Shown here: piece by piece, positions 25,699-34,253 of the stretch
Position numbering within the stretch: position 1 is the stretch's first letter
How the letters are laid out: every line of letters starts with the position of its first letter
Assembly: GCF_008806345.1 (NCBI RefSeq)
Contig: NZ_VZZJ01000002.1
Coordinates: 62,001-126,000 of the forward strand
DNA from: Methylobacterium planeticum
GTDB taxonomy: Bacteria > Pseudomonadota > Alphaproteobacteria > Rhizobiales > Beijerinckiaceae
DNA length: 64,000 nucleotides
Reading direction: 5' to 3'
Notes under the pieces: generated by a model
Database searches by the model: none
The model's input: only the letters and a program-made list of their open reading frames with translations
Told to the model about the DNA's origin: nothing
Position numbers and translations under genes: made by a program

Positions 25699-26052
25699 AT
25701 GCCCGAGACGAAGCTCAACCTGTTCGCCCCTTCACTCCCGCCGATGCGCCTCGTCGACCCGCCGCGGCAAGTGTCGACGACGTCCGGTCTTGCCCCCCTT
25801 CGCCGCGGCCTGTTCTGCCTGGCCGCGCTCGCCCTGCCCGTCCTCGGCATGACCCTCGCGGACAAGGTCCACCGCGCGGGACCGGCCGGGGCGATGCAGG
25901 CCGCCGCCGGTTCGCTTGTCCCCTCGGGCGGATCGGCGGCGGCACATCCCACGGTCACCCGGCTCGCACGCGAGGCCGGCTCCACCGCCCTCCCGCCGGC
26001 CGGCCTCATCCTGAGGGCGAGCCTCCCGACCGACCCGTCCTCCCCGCGGTGA
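25699..26052 (+). CDS. Hypothetical protein with one membrane segment
   Basis: 117 residues. One hydrophobic segment near residues 35-55 (RGLFCLAALALPVLGMTLA), otherwise Pro/Ala/Ser-rich. No family recognised. Support comes from the promoter at 25635-25663 and the four-base-type overlap (TGATG) with the following small gene. It could be a membrane-anchored periplasmic peptide. Confidence 0.45.
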   Translation: MPETKLNLFAPSLPPMRLVDPPRQVSTTSGLAPLRRGLFCLAALALPVLGMTLADKVHRAGPAGAMQAAAGSLVPSGGSAAAHPTVTRLAREAGSTALPPAGLILRASLPTDPSSPR

Positions 26053-26198
26053 TGCGCATGAACCCGGCCTCCCTCCCGAGCGCGGTGATGCGCCGCCCCG
26101 ACGATTCCGATCCCTGCGGCGGCACGCGGATCCTCGATCTCGCGATCTGCCTGATCCTCGCCGTCACCATCGTCAGCCTGCTGATGCTGGCGCTGTGA
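26052..26198 (+). CDS. Small single-helix membrane protein
   Basis: 48 residues: a polar N-terminus with one cysteine (DDSDPCGGTR) and a C-terminal membrane helix (ILDLAICLILAVTIVSLLMLAL). Its ATG overlaps the stop of the preceding gene. This is a tail-anchored layout. No family recognised. The reading frame is open far upstream but that part is a shadow of the neighbour. Confidence 0.5.
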   Translation: MRMNPASLPSAVMRRPDDSDPCGGTRILDLAICLILAVTIVSLLMLAL

Positions 26199-26215
26199 GG
26201 CGGGACCGCCCAACC

Positions 26216-26977
26216 ATGAGACACACGATGCTGAAGCCGATTCCGGCCGTCCTGCTTGGCCTCGCTGCCCTCGGATCCGCCACGGGGCTCGCCCCGGCGC
26301 GTGCGGCCGACCTGCCGCTCCGCCAGAGCCCGCCACCGCTTCCCCTCCCGCCGGCCTTCACCTGGACAGGATTCTATCTCGGCGTGAATGCGGGCTACGG
26401 CCTGCGCGGCGCGCCGAGCAGCTTCACCGACGCGACCTACGGCAGCGTCAGCCAGGGCTCGCGCGACCGGGGCGGCTTCCTCGGCGGCGCCCAGGCGGGC
26501 TACAATTACCAGTTCACGCCGGGTTCGGGCGTCGTGGTCGGCGTCGAGACCGACATCCAGGGCACGGCCTTCGCCAGGGCCGACGCGGCCTATCTCGGCA
26601 CCACTCCCTATTACAGCGTGCGCCCGAGCCTCGATTACTTCGGCACGGTGCGGGGCCGCGTCGGCTACGCCTTCGACCGGGTGCTGATCTACGGCACCGG
26701 CGGCTTCGCCTACGGGGGCGGCTCGACCGCGTCCGACGCCTCGGCCTATTCCGGCACGCGGCCGGGCACGACCAGCACCGGCTACGCGGTCGGCGGCGGG
26801 CTCGAATACGCCTTCACCGACAAGCTCTCCGCCAGGATCGAGGCGCTCTACGTCAACCTGCGCCAGCGCGCCTCGGGCACGGCGACCTACGACGCCACGA
26901 TCCCGGCCTATTACGGCCTCGGCCGCGTCGATCCCGGCTTCGCGGTGGTGCGGGTGGGCCTGAACTACCGGTTCTGA
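26216..26977 (+). CDS. Outer-membrane beta-barrel protein (Omp25/Omp31 family)
   Basis: 253 residues. Signal peptide (VLLGLAALGSATGLAPARA) followed by the family opening FTWTGFYLGVNAGYG. An eight-stranded barrel follows, with alternating strands such as GGFLGGAQAGYNYQF, YFGTVRGRVGYAFDRVLIYGTGGFAYG, TGYAVGGGLEYAFTDKLSARIEALYV, ending in a terminal aromatic (VRVGLNYRF), the recognition signal for BAM-mediated insertion. Abundant porin-like proteins of this type are common in Hyphomicrobiales. ATG 26216 follows AGGCGGG; ATG 26228 is an alternative. Confidence 0.88.
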   Translation: MRHTMLKPIPAVLLGLAALGSATGLAPARAADLPLRQSPPPLPLPPAFTWTGFYLGVNAGYGLRGAPSSFTDATYGSVSQGSRDRGGFLGGAQAGYNYQFTPGSGVVVGVETDIQGTAFARADAAYLGTTPYYSVRPSLDYFGTVRGRVGYAFDRVLIYGTGGFAYGGGSTASDASAYSGTRPGTTSTGYAVGGGLEYAFTDKLSARIEALYVNLRQRASGTATYDATIPAYYGLGRVDPGFAVVRVGLNYRF

Positions 26978-27102
26978 GGTCGCCGGCACGGCTTCGTGTG
27001 CGGTGCGGTGCGGATCGGTTGCCGCAGCGCGGCCGTGACCCATCTTGGCGGGCGAAGGGGCCTCTCAACCGTAACGAGAGGACCTGTCCGGAAGGACCCG
27101 CC

Positions 27103-27495
27103 TTGACTGCTCCTCTCCTCGACCGCCTCCTTGCGGCCACCCGCGTCGCGGCCGTTGCCGCCATGGCGGCCGGCGCGGTCACGACGACCGCGCCGGCCGC
27201 CGCGCAGGACCTGCCCAGGATCGATACGGCCCGTGGCGCCCTGCTGATCCACGGCAACTTCTGCGGACCGGGCAATCGCGGACCGGGCTACCCACCGATC
27301 GACGCCCTCGACGTCGCCTGCATGCATCACGATGCCTGCACGCCGCCGCCGGGGGATCTTCCGCACTGCGCCTGCCACGATCGCCTGCACGTGGAGGCGG
27401 GCCGCGTCGCCCTCGACCCGGCGGCCCCGCGGTCGATCCGTGACAAGGCGAAGTTCGTCTCGGACGGCGCCCTGTTGCTGCCCTGCCTCGACTGA
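27103..27495 (+). CDS. Small secreted phospholipase A2-like protein
   Basis: 130 residues from a TTG at 27103 preceded by GGAAGGA; no suitable ATG lies nearby (one at 26998 would add 35 residues before the signal peptide). A clear signal peptide (residues 1-35, ending APAAAQ) leads to a calcium-loop-like NFCGPGNRGPG (52-62) and the catalytic-type motif Cys73-Met-His-His76-Asp77-Ala-Cys79, the CxxHDxC signature of phospholipase A2. Further cysteines (HCACHD and LLLPCLD) would form disulfides. Predicted activity is calcium-dependent release of an acyl chain from phospholipids, in the periplasm or outside the cell; this rests on motif only. Confidence 0.7.
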   Translation: MTAPLLDRLLAATRVAAVAAMAAGAVTTTAPAAAQDLPRIDTARGALLIHGNFCGPGNRGPGYPPIDALDVACMHHDACTPPPGDLPHCACHDRLHVEAGRVALDPAAPRSIRDKAKFVSDGALLLPCLD

Positions 27496-27553
27496 GGCGG
27501 AACCCGGGGCGCGCCGATCGGGCGCCGGCCCCGGGATGCCGGCCCGGCTGGCC

Positions 27554-28153
27554 TCAGGCCGCGTCGGTGGCGGCCGGCTTCGGGCCGCCCTTGGCGACGC
27601 CCACGAGGGCGGGGCGCAGGACCCGGTCACCGATGATGTAGCCGGACTGCACCACCTGCACGACGGTGCCGGTCGGCACCTCGGGGTCCGGCACCTCGAA
27701 CATCGCCTGATGCCGGTTCGGGTCGAAGCGCTGGCCCTGCGGCTCGATCAGCTTCACGCCGTGGCGCTCCAGCGTCTTGGTGAGGTCGCGCTCGGTCAGC
27801 TCGATGCCGTCGAGGAGCCCCTTGAGGGCGCCGTCCGCGCCCGCGCGGCTCTCGGCCGGCACGCTCTCGACGGCGCGGCGGACGTTGTCCGCCGTGTTGA
27901 GCATGTCGCGGGCGAAGTTCGTCACCGCGTAGGTGCGGGCGTCGGCCACCTCGCGCTCGGTGCGCCGGCGCAGGTTCTCCATCTCGGCAAGGGTGCGCAG
28001 GACCCGGTCCTTGAGTTCGTCGCGCTCGGCCATGAGGGCGGCCAGGGCCTCGGCGCCCGGCTGCGGCTCTGGCGCGGCCCCGGCCTGCCCGGCGCCGTTC
28101 GCGCCGCCGCGGTCCTCCCGCTGCTCCTCATGCTCCATGTCGTTGCCCATCAT
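27554..28153 (-). CDS. grpE: Nucleotide exchange factor GrpE
   Basis: 199 residues. GrpE releases ADP from DnaK in the heat-shock chaperone cycle. It has the acidic disordered start, the long dimeric helix ([60 protein letters not shown]), and the C-terminal beta-wing with the signature [47 protein letters not shown]. Two adjacent ATGs (28153, 28150) are equally good starts. dnaK and hrcA are not adjacent here. Confidence 0.95.
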   Translation of the reverse strand: MMGNDMEHEEQREDRGGANGAGQAGAAPEPQPGAEALAALMAERDELKDRVLRTLAEMENLRRRTEREVADARTYAVTNFARDMLNTADNVRRAVESVPAESRAGADGALKGLLDGIELTERDLTKTLERHGVKLIEPQGQRFDPNRHQAMFEVPDPEVPTGTVVQVVQSGYIIGDRVLRPALVGVAKGGPKPAATDAA

Positions 28154-28288
28154 TGCGATTCTGTCGTCCGGAATGGTCAGGGGGGTCGGCGCTGATATCA
28201 GGCGGCGGAGCCGTGAAATCAACCCGCGCCGCGCGCCGGAACGGGCCGCCGCTGCGGCAGGACCAGGACCGCGGCCGCCGATTTCCGC

Positions 28289-28314
28289 GGAACGACCCGG
28301 AAGGACGACCGGTT
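28289..28314 (+). promoter_or_regulatory. Candidate EcfG-type promoter
   Basis: GGAAC at 28289-28293, 17 bases, GGTT at 28311-28314, compared with the alphaproteobacterial EcfG consensus GGAAC-N16/17-CGTT (one mismatch, in the least conserved base). It faces the small exported protein starting at 28404, about 90 bases downstream. Confidence 0.35.
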
Positions 28315-28403
28315 GGGAGGTCCGGATCCGCCGCCGGGCCGCCCGGCCGGATCACGACACCCACGACCGGACACGCGCACGGCAGGAAACGGGGACCATC
28401 GCC

Positions 28404-28586
28404 TTGACCCCGGGCATCACCGCCCTGCGCACCACCCTCCTGGCCCTCGCGCGCCTCGGCGGCACCGCCGGCGCCGCCCTCGCAGAGGGCGGCGCCCCGA
28501 GCAGCGGCCAGGGCGGCGGCGCCAGCACGAGCTCCGGCAATCAGGTCGGCAGCGAGACGAACCCCTCGGCGAATACCGGCCGCTGA
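28404..28586 (+). CDS. Small exported Gly/Ser-rich protein
   Basis: 60 residues if translation begins at TTG 28404; no ATG is suitably placed. The N-terminal 27 residues (TALRTTLLALARLGGTAGAALAE) look like a signal peptide, and the mature peptide GGAPSSGQGGGASTSSGNQVGSETNPSANTGR is low-complexity with no cysteine. It resembles the 53-residue protein at 7676-7837 in design. A possible stress promoter lies upstream. Function unknown; the start is uncertain. Confidence 0.5.
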   Translation: MTPGITALRTTLLALARLGGTAGAALAEGGAPSSGQGGGASTSSGNQVGSETNPSANTGR

Positions 28587-28635
28587 GCCGGGCCGCCGGA
28601 CGGTCTGGGCGAGGGGTGGTGCGCCCCTCGCCGGA

Positions 28636-31428
28636 TCACGCCTCCCGCGGCGGCGGGGCGATCACCAGGGCCTCGAGGCCCTCCGCCTTGAGGGCGGCGA
28701 CGTCCCCCGCGAACACTTCCATCACCGTGCTGCGGATCGTGGCCTGCCGGTCGGGCTGGGTCACGCGGGTGCCCGTGAGGTCCGTGACGTAGAAGACGTC
28801 CACCGCCCGCTCGCCGAAGGTCGCCACGTGGGCCGAGGTGATGTTGAGGGAGAGGCGGCTCAGCGCCGTCGTCAGCTCGTAGAGCAGACCCGGCCGGTCG
28901 AGGCCGGTGATCTCGATGACGGTTTCGCGGCTCGACAGGGCGTTGTCGATGAAGACGTCGGGCGGAACCGGGAAGGTCTTGGCGCGGGCGCTCGTCGGCG
29001 GGTGCTTGTCGGCCACGAGCTCGGCGATCTTGATCTCGCCCTTCAGCGCCTTCTCGATCGCCGCCGTGATGCGCTTGGCGCGGCGCATCTCGTCCTCGTC
29101 GCGCTCGAAGGCGCGGGAGACGAAGATCGAATCGAGGGCGAAGCCGTCCGTCGTCGTGTAGATCTGCGCGTCGACGATGTTGCCGCCCGCCGCCGCGCAG
29201 GCGCCGGTCACGATGGCGAGCAGCCGCGGGTGGTCGGGGGAGTAGACCGTCAGCTCGGTGACGCCCCGCACCGGGTCGGTCTCGACCTCGGTGCCGACGG
29301 TGCGGCCGTCCTCGGTCAGGCGCTTGATGAAGCCCGCATTCTTGAACTGGCGCAACGCCTCGACCTTGAGCCAGTAGGCCTGGTTGTGACGGGCCGCGTA
29401 GGCATCGAACGCCTCCGAGCCCCAGTCGGTCAGCTGCTCGCGCAGGGCCATCTGGATCAGGCGCACCCGGTCGGTGCGGGCGATCTCGGAATGGCCGCCC
29501 GAGAGCACGACCTCGGTCTCGTCGTAGAGGGTTCGGATCAGGGTGCCCTTCCAGGCGGTCCAGACGCCCGGCCCCACCGCCGTGATGTCGGCCACCGTCA
29601 GGATGGCAAGGAGGCGCAGCCGCTCCAGGGTCTGCACCACCCCGGCGAACTTCTCGATGGTCTTCGGGTCCGACAGGTCGCGGCTCTGGGCCGTCATCGA
29701 CATCAGCAGGTGATGCTCGACGAGCCAGGCCACCGTCTCGGTCTCGGACTGATTGAGGCCGAAGCGCGGGCCCAGCCGCTCGGCGATGGCCGCGCCCGCG
29801 ATGGAGTGGTCCTCCGGGCGCCCCTTGGCGATGTCGTGCAGCAGGATCGCGACGTAGAGCGCCGTGCGGTTGTGGATCGTGCCGATCAGGCGCGAGACCA
29901 GGGGGAATTCCTCGTCGACGCGGCCGGAATCGATCGCCGCCAGCACGCCGATCGAGCGCAGCAGGTGCTCGTCCACCGTGAAGTGGTGGTACATGTTGAA
30001 CTGCATCATCGCGACGATGCGGCCGAAATCCGGGATGAAGCGGCCGAGCACCCCCGCCTCGTTCATCTGCCGCAGGATGGTCTCGGGGGAGTTCTTCGAG
30101 GTCAGGATGTCGAGGAAGAGGCGGTTCGCCTCCGTGTCCGAGCGCAGGGAATGCCCGATCAGCCGGAGGCTCCGGTTGGCGAGGCGCTTGGCGTCCGGGT
30201 GGATCGCGAGGTTGTGCCGGTCGGCGAGCCAGAACAGCCGGATCAGGTTGACGGGATCGCGCTCGAAGGCGTCCTCGGCCCGCAGGTTCACCCGACCGTG
30301 GTCGAGCCAGAAATCCTCCGCCTCGATGGCGGTGGCGCGGAAGCGGTCGCGGAAGCGGCCGATCCAGCGGTCGAGCACCGGGGTGCGCTTGGCGTGGCGC
30401 GCCTCGAGTTCCGAGCAGACGATGGCGGTGAGGTCGCCCACGTCCTTGGCGATCAGGAAATAGGCCTTCATGAAGCGCTCGACGCCGGACAGGCCGCCCC
30501 GCGCCCCGTAGCCGATGCGCTCGGCGATCCGGGGCTGCAGGCCGAAGGACAGGCGCTCCTCGGACCGGCCCGTGACGAAGTGCATGTGGCAGCGCACCCG
30601 CCACAGGAACTCCTCGCAGCGCTCGAACAGGCGGTACTCCTCCGCGGTGAACAGCCCGGCCGCCACGAGCTCCACCTGATCGCGGACCCGGTAGGTATAT
30701 TTCGCGATCCAGAACAGGGTGTTGAGGTCGCGCAGCCCCCCCTTGCCGTCCTTGACGTTCGGCTCGACGAGGTAGCGCGAGGCGCCGGCCTTGGCGACGC
30801 GGGCGTCCCGCTCGCGCAGCTTCGCCTCGACGAACTCGTGGGCGGTCCCGATCACGAGCTCCATGTCGAAGCGCGTCACCATCTCCTCGAACAGGCTGCG
30901 CGTGCCGAAGATGAAGCGGGCCTCGAGGAGCGCGGTGCGGATCGTCATGTCCGCGCGGGCCTCGCGCAGGCACTCCTCCACCGAGCGGGTGGCGTGGCCG
31001 ACCTTCACCTTGAGGTCCCACAGCACGTAGAGCATCGCCTCGACGACGCTCTCCGACCAGGCGGTCTGCTTGTAGGGCAGCAGGAACAGGAGATCGATGT
31101 CCGAGCCCGGCGCCATCGTGCCCCGGCCGTAGCCGCCGGTGGCGACCACGGCGAGCTGCTCGCCGGTGGACGGGTTGTCGTTCGGGTAGAGGCGCCAGAC
31201 CACCGCGTCGTGGATCGCCTTGACGAGGGCGTCCGTGAGGCTGCTGATCGCGCGCGCGCAGGCAATGCCGTCGCGATCCTTCAGCAGGCGCTTCTCGGCC
31301 TCCTTGTGGCCGCGCTCCAGAACCTTGCGCAGTTCGGGGACCAGCACGGCGCGCAGTTTCGTCGGCTCGCGGGCCTCGCGGTCGAGATTGTCCAGAACCT
31401 TGTCGAAGGCTGCTACGGCGTCAAACAT
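28636..31428 (-). CDS. glnD: PII uridylyltransferase / uridylyl-removing enzyme (GlnD)
   Basis: 930 residues, the usual length. GlnD senses glutamine and adds or removes UMP on PII proteins, setting nitrogen status. The nucleotidyltransferase domain has GGYGRGTMAPGSDIDLLFL (about residue 95-115). An HD domain (metal-binding His/Asp seen in YHHFTVDEHLL and AILLHDIAKG, near 475-540) removes UMP. Two C-terminal ACT domains (TELTVYSPDHPRLLAIVTGACAAAGGNIVDAQI and TVIEITGLDRPGLLYELTTALSRLSLNITSAHVATFGERAVDVFYVTDLTG) bind glutamine. GGGGGAAGG directly precedes the ATG at 31428; an upstream start would add 17 residues. Confidence 0.96.
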   Translation of the reverse strand: MFDAVAAFDKVLDNLDREAREPTKLRAVLVPELRKVLERGHKEAEKRLLKDRDGIACARAISSLTDALVKAIHDAVVWRLYPNDNPSTGEQLAVVATGGYGRGTMAPGSDIDLLFLLPYKQTAWSESVVEAMLYVLWDLKVKVGHATRSVEECLREARADMTIRTALLEARFIFGTRSLFEEMVTRFDMELVIGTAHEFVEAKLRERDARVAKAGASRYLVEPNVKDGKGGLRDLNTLFWIAKYTYRVRDQVELVAAGLFTAEEYRLFERCEEFLWRVRCHMHFVTGRSEERLSFGLQPRIAERIGYGARGGLSGVERFMKAYFLIAKDVGDLTAIVCSELEARHAKRTPVLDRWIGRFRDRFRATAIEAEDFWLDHGRVNLRAEDAFERDPVNLIRLFWLADRHNLAIHPDAKRLANRSLRLIGHSLRSDTEANRLFLDILTSKNSPETILRQMNEAGVLGRFIPDFGRIVAMMQFNMYHHFTVDEHLLRSIGVLAAIDSGRVDEEFPLVSRLIGTIHNRTALYVAILLHDIAKGRPEDHSIAGAAIAERLGPRFGLNQSETETVAWLVEHHLLMSMTAQSRDLSDPKTIEKFAGVVQTLERLRLLAILTVADITAVGPGVWTAWKGTLIRTLYDETEVVLSGGHSEIARTDRVRLIQMALREQLTDWGSEAFDAYAARHNQAYWLKVEALRQFKNAGFIKRLTEDGRTVGTEVETDPVRGVTELTVYSPDHPRLLAIVTGACAAAGGNIVDAQIYTTTDGFALDSIFVSRAFERDEDEMRRAKRITAAIEKALKGEIKIAELVADKHPPTSARAKTFPVPPDVFIDNALSSRETVIEITGLDRPGLLYELTTALSRLSLNITSAHVATFGERAVDVFYVTDLTGTRVTQPDRQATIRSTVMEVFAGDVAALKAEGLEALVIAPPPREA

Positions 31429-31517
31429 CCTTCCCCCGTAGCATGTTACGCTCAGGCTGCCAGGGGGCGGGCGCGACACGGCGTCGTGACCATCACGAGC
31501 ATCCCCGGCGCGTTCTC

Positions 31518-31563
31518 TTCCGCGGAAAATTCGTTTGACTTAAAGAACGCGACTGCCTAGCTC
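31518..31563 (+). promoter_or_regulatory. Putative promoter for ssuA, with TTCCGCGGAA palindrome
   Basis: In the 182-base divergent interval between glnD and ssuA, TTGACT (31535-31540) is followed 17 bases later by TAGCTC (31558-31563), a modest -10. The ten-base palindrome TTCCGCGGAA at 31518-31527 sits just upstream. Weak support. Confidence 0.3.
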
Positions 31564-31610
31564 ATAGGCGCCGGCGCCAGGGAGAGCGGGCGGCTGAATG
31601 GGAGGTTTCC

Positions 31611-32606
31611 ATGACGTTGCGCCTCGACCGCCGGATTTTCGCCGGGACCGTCCTGGGAATCCTCGCCTGCGGGACGCTCGCGCTCTCCGGCGCCGCCCCG
31701 GTCCGCGCCGCCGACGTCCAGGAAATCCGCCTCGACTGGGCGACCTACAACCCCGTCAGCCTCGTCCTGAAGGAGAAGGGCTTCCTCGAGGAGGCGCTGA
31801 AGCCGCAGGGCATCAAGGTGCGCTGGACGCAATCGCTCGGCTCCAACAAGGCGCTGGAATTCCTCAACGGCGGCGCCATCGATTTCGGCTCCTCGGCGGG
31901 GGCCGCGGCGCTGCTCGCGCGCATCAACGGCAATCCGATCAAGGCCGTCTACGCCTTCTCGCGGCCGGAATGGACCGCGCTCGTCACCCGCAAGGACACG
32001 GGGATCGCCAAGGTCGCGGACCTCAAGGGCAAGCGCATCGCGGTGACGCGCGGCACCGACCCGCACATCTTCCTGATCCGCGCGCTCCAGGGCGCCGGGC
32101 TCACCGAGAAGGATGCCAAGCTCGTCCTGCTGCAGCATCCGGACGGCCGCACCGCCCTCGACCGGGGCGACGTCGATGCCTGGGCCGGCCTCGACCCGAT
32201 GATGGCCGCGGCCGAGATCGAGAACAACGACGTCCTGTTCTTCCGCGATCCGGCCGCCAACACCTGGGGCGTGCTCGACGTGCGCGAGGATTTCGCCACG
32301 GCGCATCCCGAACTCGTCAGGCTCGTGATCGCCGCCTACGAGCAGGCCCGGACCTACGCGCTCAAGAACCCCGAGGCCCTGAAGGCCGCGCTGGTGGCGG
32401 CCACGAAGCTGCCCGAGCCCGTCATCGCCCGGCAGATCGAGCGCACGGACCTCAGCCAGCCCGCCATCGGCCCGACCCAGGCCGAGGCGATCCGGGCGGC
32501 GGGCGCCGCCCTGCAGCAGGCCGGCGTGATCGCGGCCGACACCAACGTGCAGGCCGCCGTCGACGGGCTGATCGACCCGCAATTCAATCCGGCGCCCGCG
32601 CGCTGA
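31611..32606 (+). CDS. ssuA: Aliphatic sulfonate ABC transporter, substrate-binding protein (SsuA-like)
   Basis: 331 residues. Signal peptide (ending SGAAPVRAAD, about residue 34) and the type 2 binding fold of SsuA/TauA proteins: DWATYNPVSLVLKEKGFLEEALKPQGIKVRWTQSLGSNKALEFLNGGAIDFGSSAGAAALLARINGNPI, then KVADLKGKRIAVTRGTDPHIFLIRALQGAGLTEKD and ALDRGDVDAWAGLDP. It collects sulfonates, or a related organosulfur compound or nitrogen-containing ligand, in the periplasm as a sulfur source. ssuC follows after 19 bases; the ATPase comes 1.6 kb later. Confidence 0.88.
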   Translation: MTLRLDRRIFAGTVLGILACGTLALSGAAPVRAADVQEIRLDWATYNPVSLVLKEKGFLEEALKPQGIKVRWTQSLGSNKALEFLNGGAIDFGSSAGAAALLARINGNPIKAVYAFSRPEWTALVTRKDTGIAKVADLKGKRIAVTRGTDPHIFLIRALQGAGLTEKDAKLVLLQHPDGRTALDRGDVDAWAGLDPMMAAAEIENNDVLFFRDPAANTWGVLDVREDFATAHPELVRLVIAAYEQARTYALKNPEALKAALVAATKLPEPVIARQIERTDLSQPAIGPTQAEAIRAAGAALQQAGVIAADTNVQAAVDGLIDPQFNPAPAR

Positions 32607-32625
32607 CGGGGTCCCGGACGGCCGC

Positions 32626-33492
32626 ATGAGCGCACCGACCCTGACGCAGACGGCCCCGCAGACGCCGGCCCCCGCCACGCCGGCCTCCCCGGTGCCCGCG
32701 GCCCCGCGCCGGACGGCCGGCCTCGGCCGGGGCCTGCGCCTCGCCCTCGGGCTGGTGCTGCCGCTGGTCCTCGCGGTCGGCTGGGAATGGGCGGTCCGCT
32801 CCGGCCTCGCGCCGGGACGCCTGCTGCCGCCGCCGAGCCGGATCGGCGCCACGCTCTACGGCCTCGCGGCCTCCGGCGAGCTGACGACGCACGTGGCGGC
32901 GACGCTCCTGCGCGTCGGCCTCGGCTTCGCCTTCGGGGCGGTGGCGGGCATCCTGGTCGGGGCGCTCACCGGAACCCTGCCGCTCGCGCGCGATCTCCTC
33001 GACCCGAGCCTGCAGGCGTTGCGGGCGGTGCCGTCCCTCGCCTGGGTGCCCCTGTTCATCCTCTGGCTCGGGATCCTGGAGACGCCGAAGGTGGCGCTCA
33101 TCGCGGTCGGCGTGTTCTTCCCCGTCTATATCGGGGTGGCGGGCGCCATCGCGTCGGTGGACCGCAAGCTCGTCGAGGTGGGGCGCATCTTCCGCCTCTC
33201 GAAGCTGGCGCTCGCGCGGCGCATCCTGCTGCCGGCCGTGCTGCCCGCGACCCTGGTGGCCCTGCGCACCGGCCTCGGCCTCGGCTTCCTGTTCGTGGTG
33301 GCGGCGGAGCTGATGGGGGCGTCCGAGGGGTTGGGCTACCTGCTCGTCGACGGCCAGCAATTCAGCAAGCCGGACCAGATCCTCGCCGCCATCATCGCCT
33401 TCGCGGTGCTGGGCAAGCTCGCCGACGCGCTGCTCGTCGCGCTGACGCGGCCCCTCGCCCGCTGGCAGGACACGGCCCGGGAGACGTTGTAG
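32626..33492 (+). CDS. ssuC: Aliphatic sulfonate ABC transporter permease (SsuC-like)
   Basis: 288 residues. A long Pro/Ala-rich cytoplasmic N-terminus (to about residue 35) precedes six predicted helices. Family features: PPPSRIGATLYGLAASGELTTHVAATLLRVGLGFAFGAVAGILVGALTG, SLQALRAVPSLAWVPLFILWLGI and the EAA loop KLVEVGRIFRLSKLALARRILLPAVLPA. It forms the pore for the SsuA ligand, energised by SsuB (34254-35021). Co-transcribed with ssuA. Confidence 0.9.
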   Translation: MSAPTLTQTAPQTPAPATPASPVPAAPRRTAGLGRGLRLALGLVLPLVLAVGWEWAVRSGLAPGRLLPPPSRIGATLYGLAASGELTTHVAATLLRVGLGFAFGAVAGILVGALTGTLPLARDLLDPSLQALRAVPSLAWVPLFILWLGILETPKVALIAVGVFFPVYIGVAGAIASVDRKLVEVGRIFRLSKLALARRILLPAVLPATLVALRTGLGLGFLFVVAAELMGASEGLGYLLVDGQQFSKPDQILAAIIAFAVLGKLADALLVALTRPLARWQDTARETL

Positions 33493-33506
33493 CGGGTGGG
33501 CCCCGC

Positions 33507-33689
33507 TCAGGCCTCGCCCTCGTCCGCCGCCTCGGCGGAATCGGACTTCGCCTCGGCCTCGCGGCGCGGCTGCGAACCGCGCGCGCCCTCGACCGGCGGG
33601 AACAGCTCCGCGAGCCCGGCGGCGATTCCGTACAGGACCGGGTCCGAAGCCGGCCCGGTGCGGGGTGGATCGAGATCGCTCCGAAACAT
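33507..33689 (-). CDS. Small hypothetical protein, opposite strand within the ssu locus
   Basis: 60 residues starting MFRSDLDPPRTGPASDPVLYGIAAGLAELFPPVEG and ending in an acidic tail rich in Glu, Ala and Asp. Neither a signal peptide nor a membrane helix is evident. No clear ribosome-binding site. It lies 14 bases from the ssuC stop, converging. Coding is possible from the residue composition; no family is recognised. Confidence 0.4.
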   Translation of the reverse strand: MFRSDLDPPRTGPASDPVLYGIAAGLAELFPPVEGARGSQPRREAEAKSDSAEAADEGEA

Positions 33690-33837
33690 GAACCCGTACC
33701 TTCCCCCCGCGGCGCGCCTTCCTCGTTGCCGCTCGCTTCCGGTAATCCGAGGGGCAGCCCCCGGGCTGCCGTGCAAGGGGGTTAATGCAATGGCGGGCTT
33801 TTCGTTTCACGCGAATGTCGCAGGCCGGAGGACCGCC

Positions 33838-34158
33838 TCAGCCGCGCCGGCGCAGGACCGTCCGGGTGCTCGGGATCGCGCAGGCCGCGGGCTCGACGCG
33901 CAGCACCACGCCGCTCGGGCAGAGGGCCTGACAGCCCAGGGCGGCGTCGATCTGGTTGCGCCCGCAGGCTTGCGCGAAGCAGAACCGGCCGAGATCCTCG
34001 CAGACGGCCGCGAAGCGCCCCGCCGCGGGCCCGCCGCCGAGATCGGCGGCACCCGCGGGGAGCGCGGCCGCCCCGGCCAGCGCCATCCCGAGCGCGGCGA
34101 GGCGGCGGCGGATCGGGTTCGGGAAAGGGGTCACGGCCGCAACGTCTCCGATCGACAT
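33838..34158 (-). CDS. Exported cysteine-containing hypothetical protein
   Basis: 106 residues. A signal peptide (RRRLAALGMALAGAAALPAGA, residues 18-38) precedes a short mature domain with six cysteines in VCEDLGRFCFAQACGRNQIDAALGCQALCPSGVVL, and one more in AACAIPS. The pattern suggests a compact disulfide-bonded periplasmic protein. No family recognised. It sits in opposite orientation between ssuC and ssuB. Confidence 0.6.
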   Translation of the reverse strand: MSIGDVAAVTPFPNPIRRRLAALGMALAGAAALPAGAADLGGGPAAGRFAAVCEDLGRFCFAQACGRNQIDAALGCQALCPSGVVLRVEPAACAIPSTRTVLRRRG

Positions 34159-34253
34159 TCGCTCAAGCCTGTAGCATCGGGCGGGGCCGACACCCTATGC
34201 CATTCCCGTGACACGCCTTCGCCGGATGCGAAGCGCAGGGCGGAGCCGGACGC

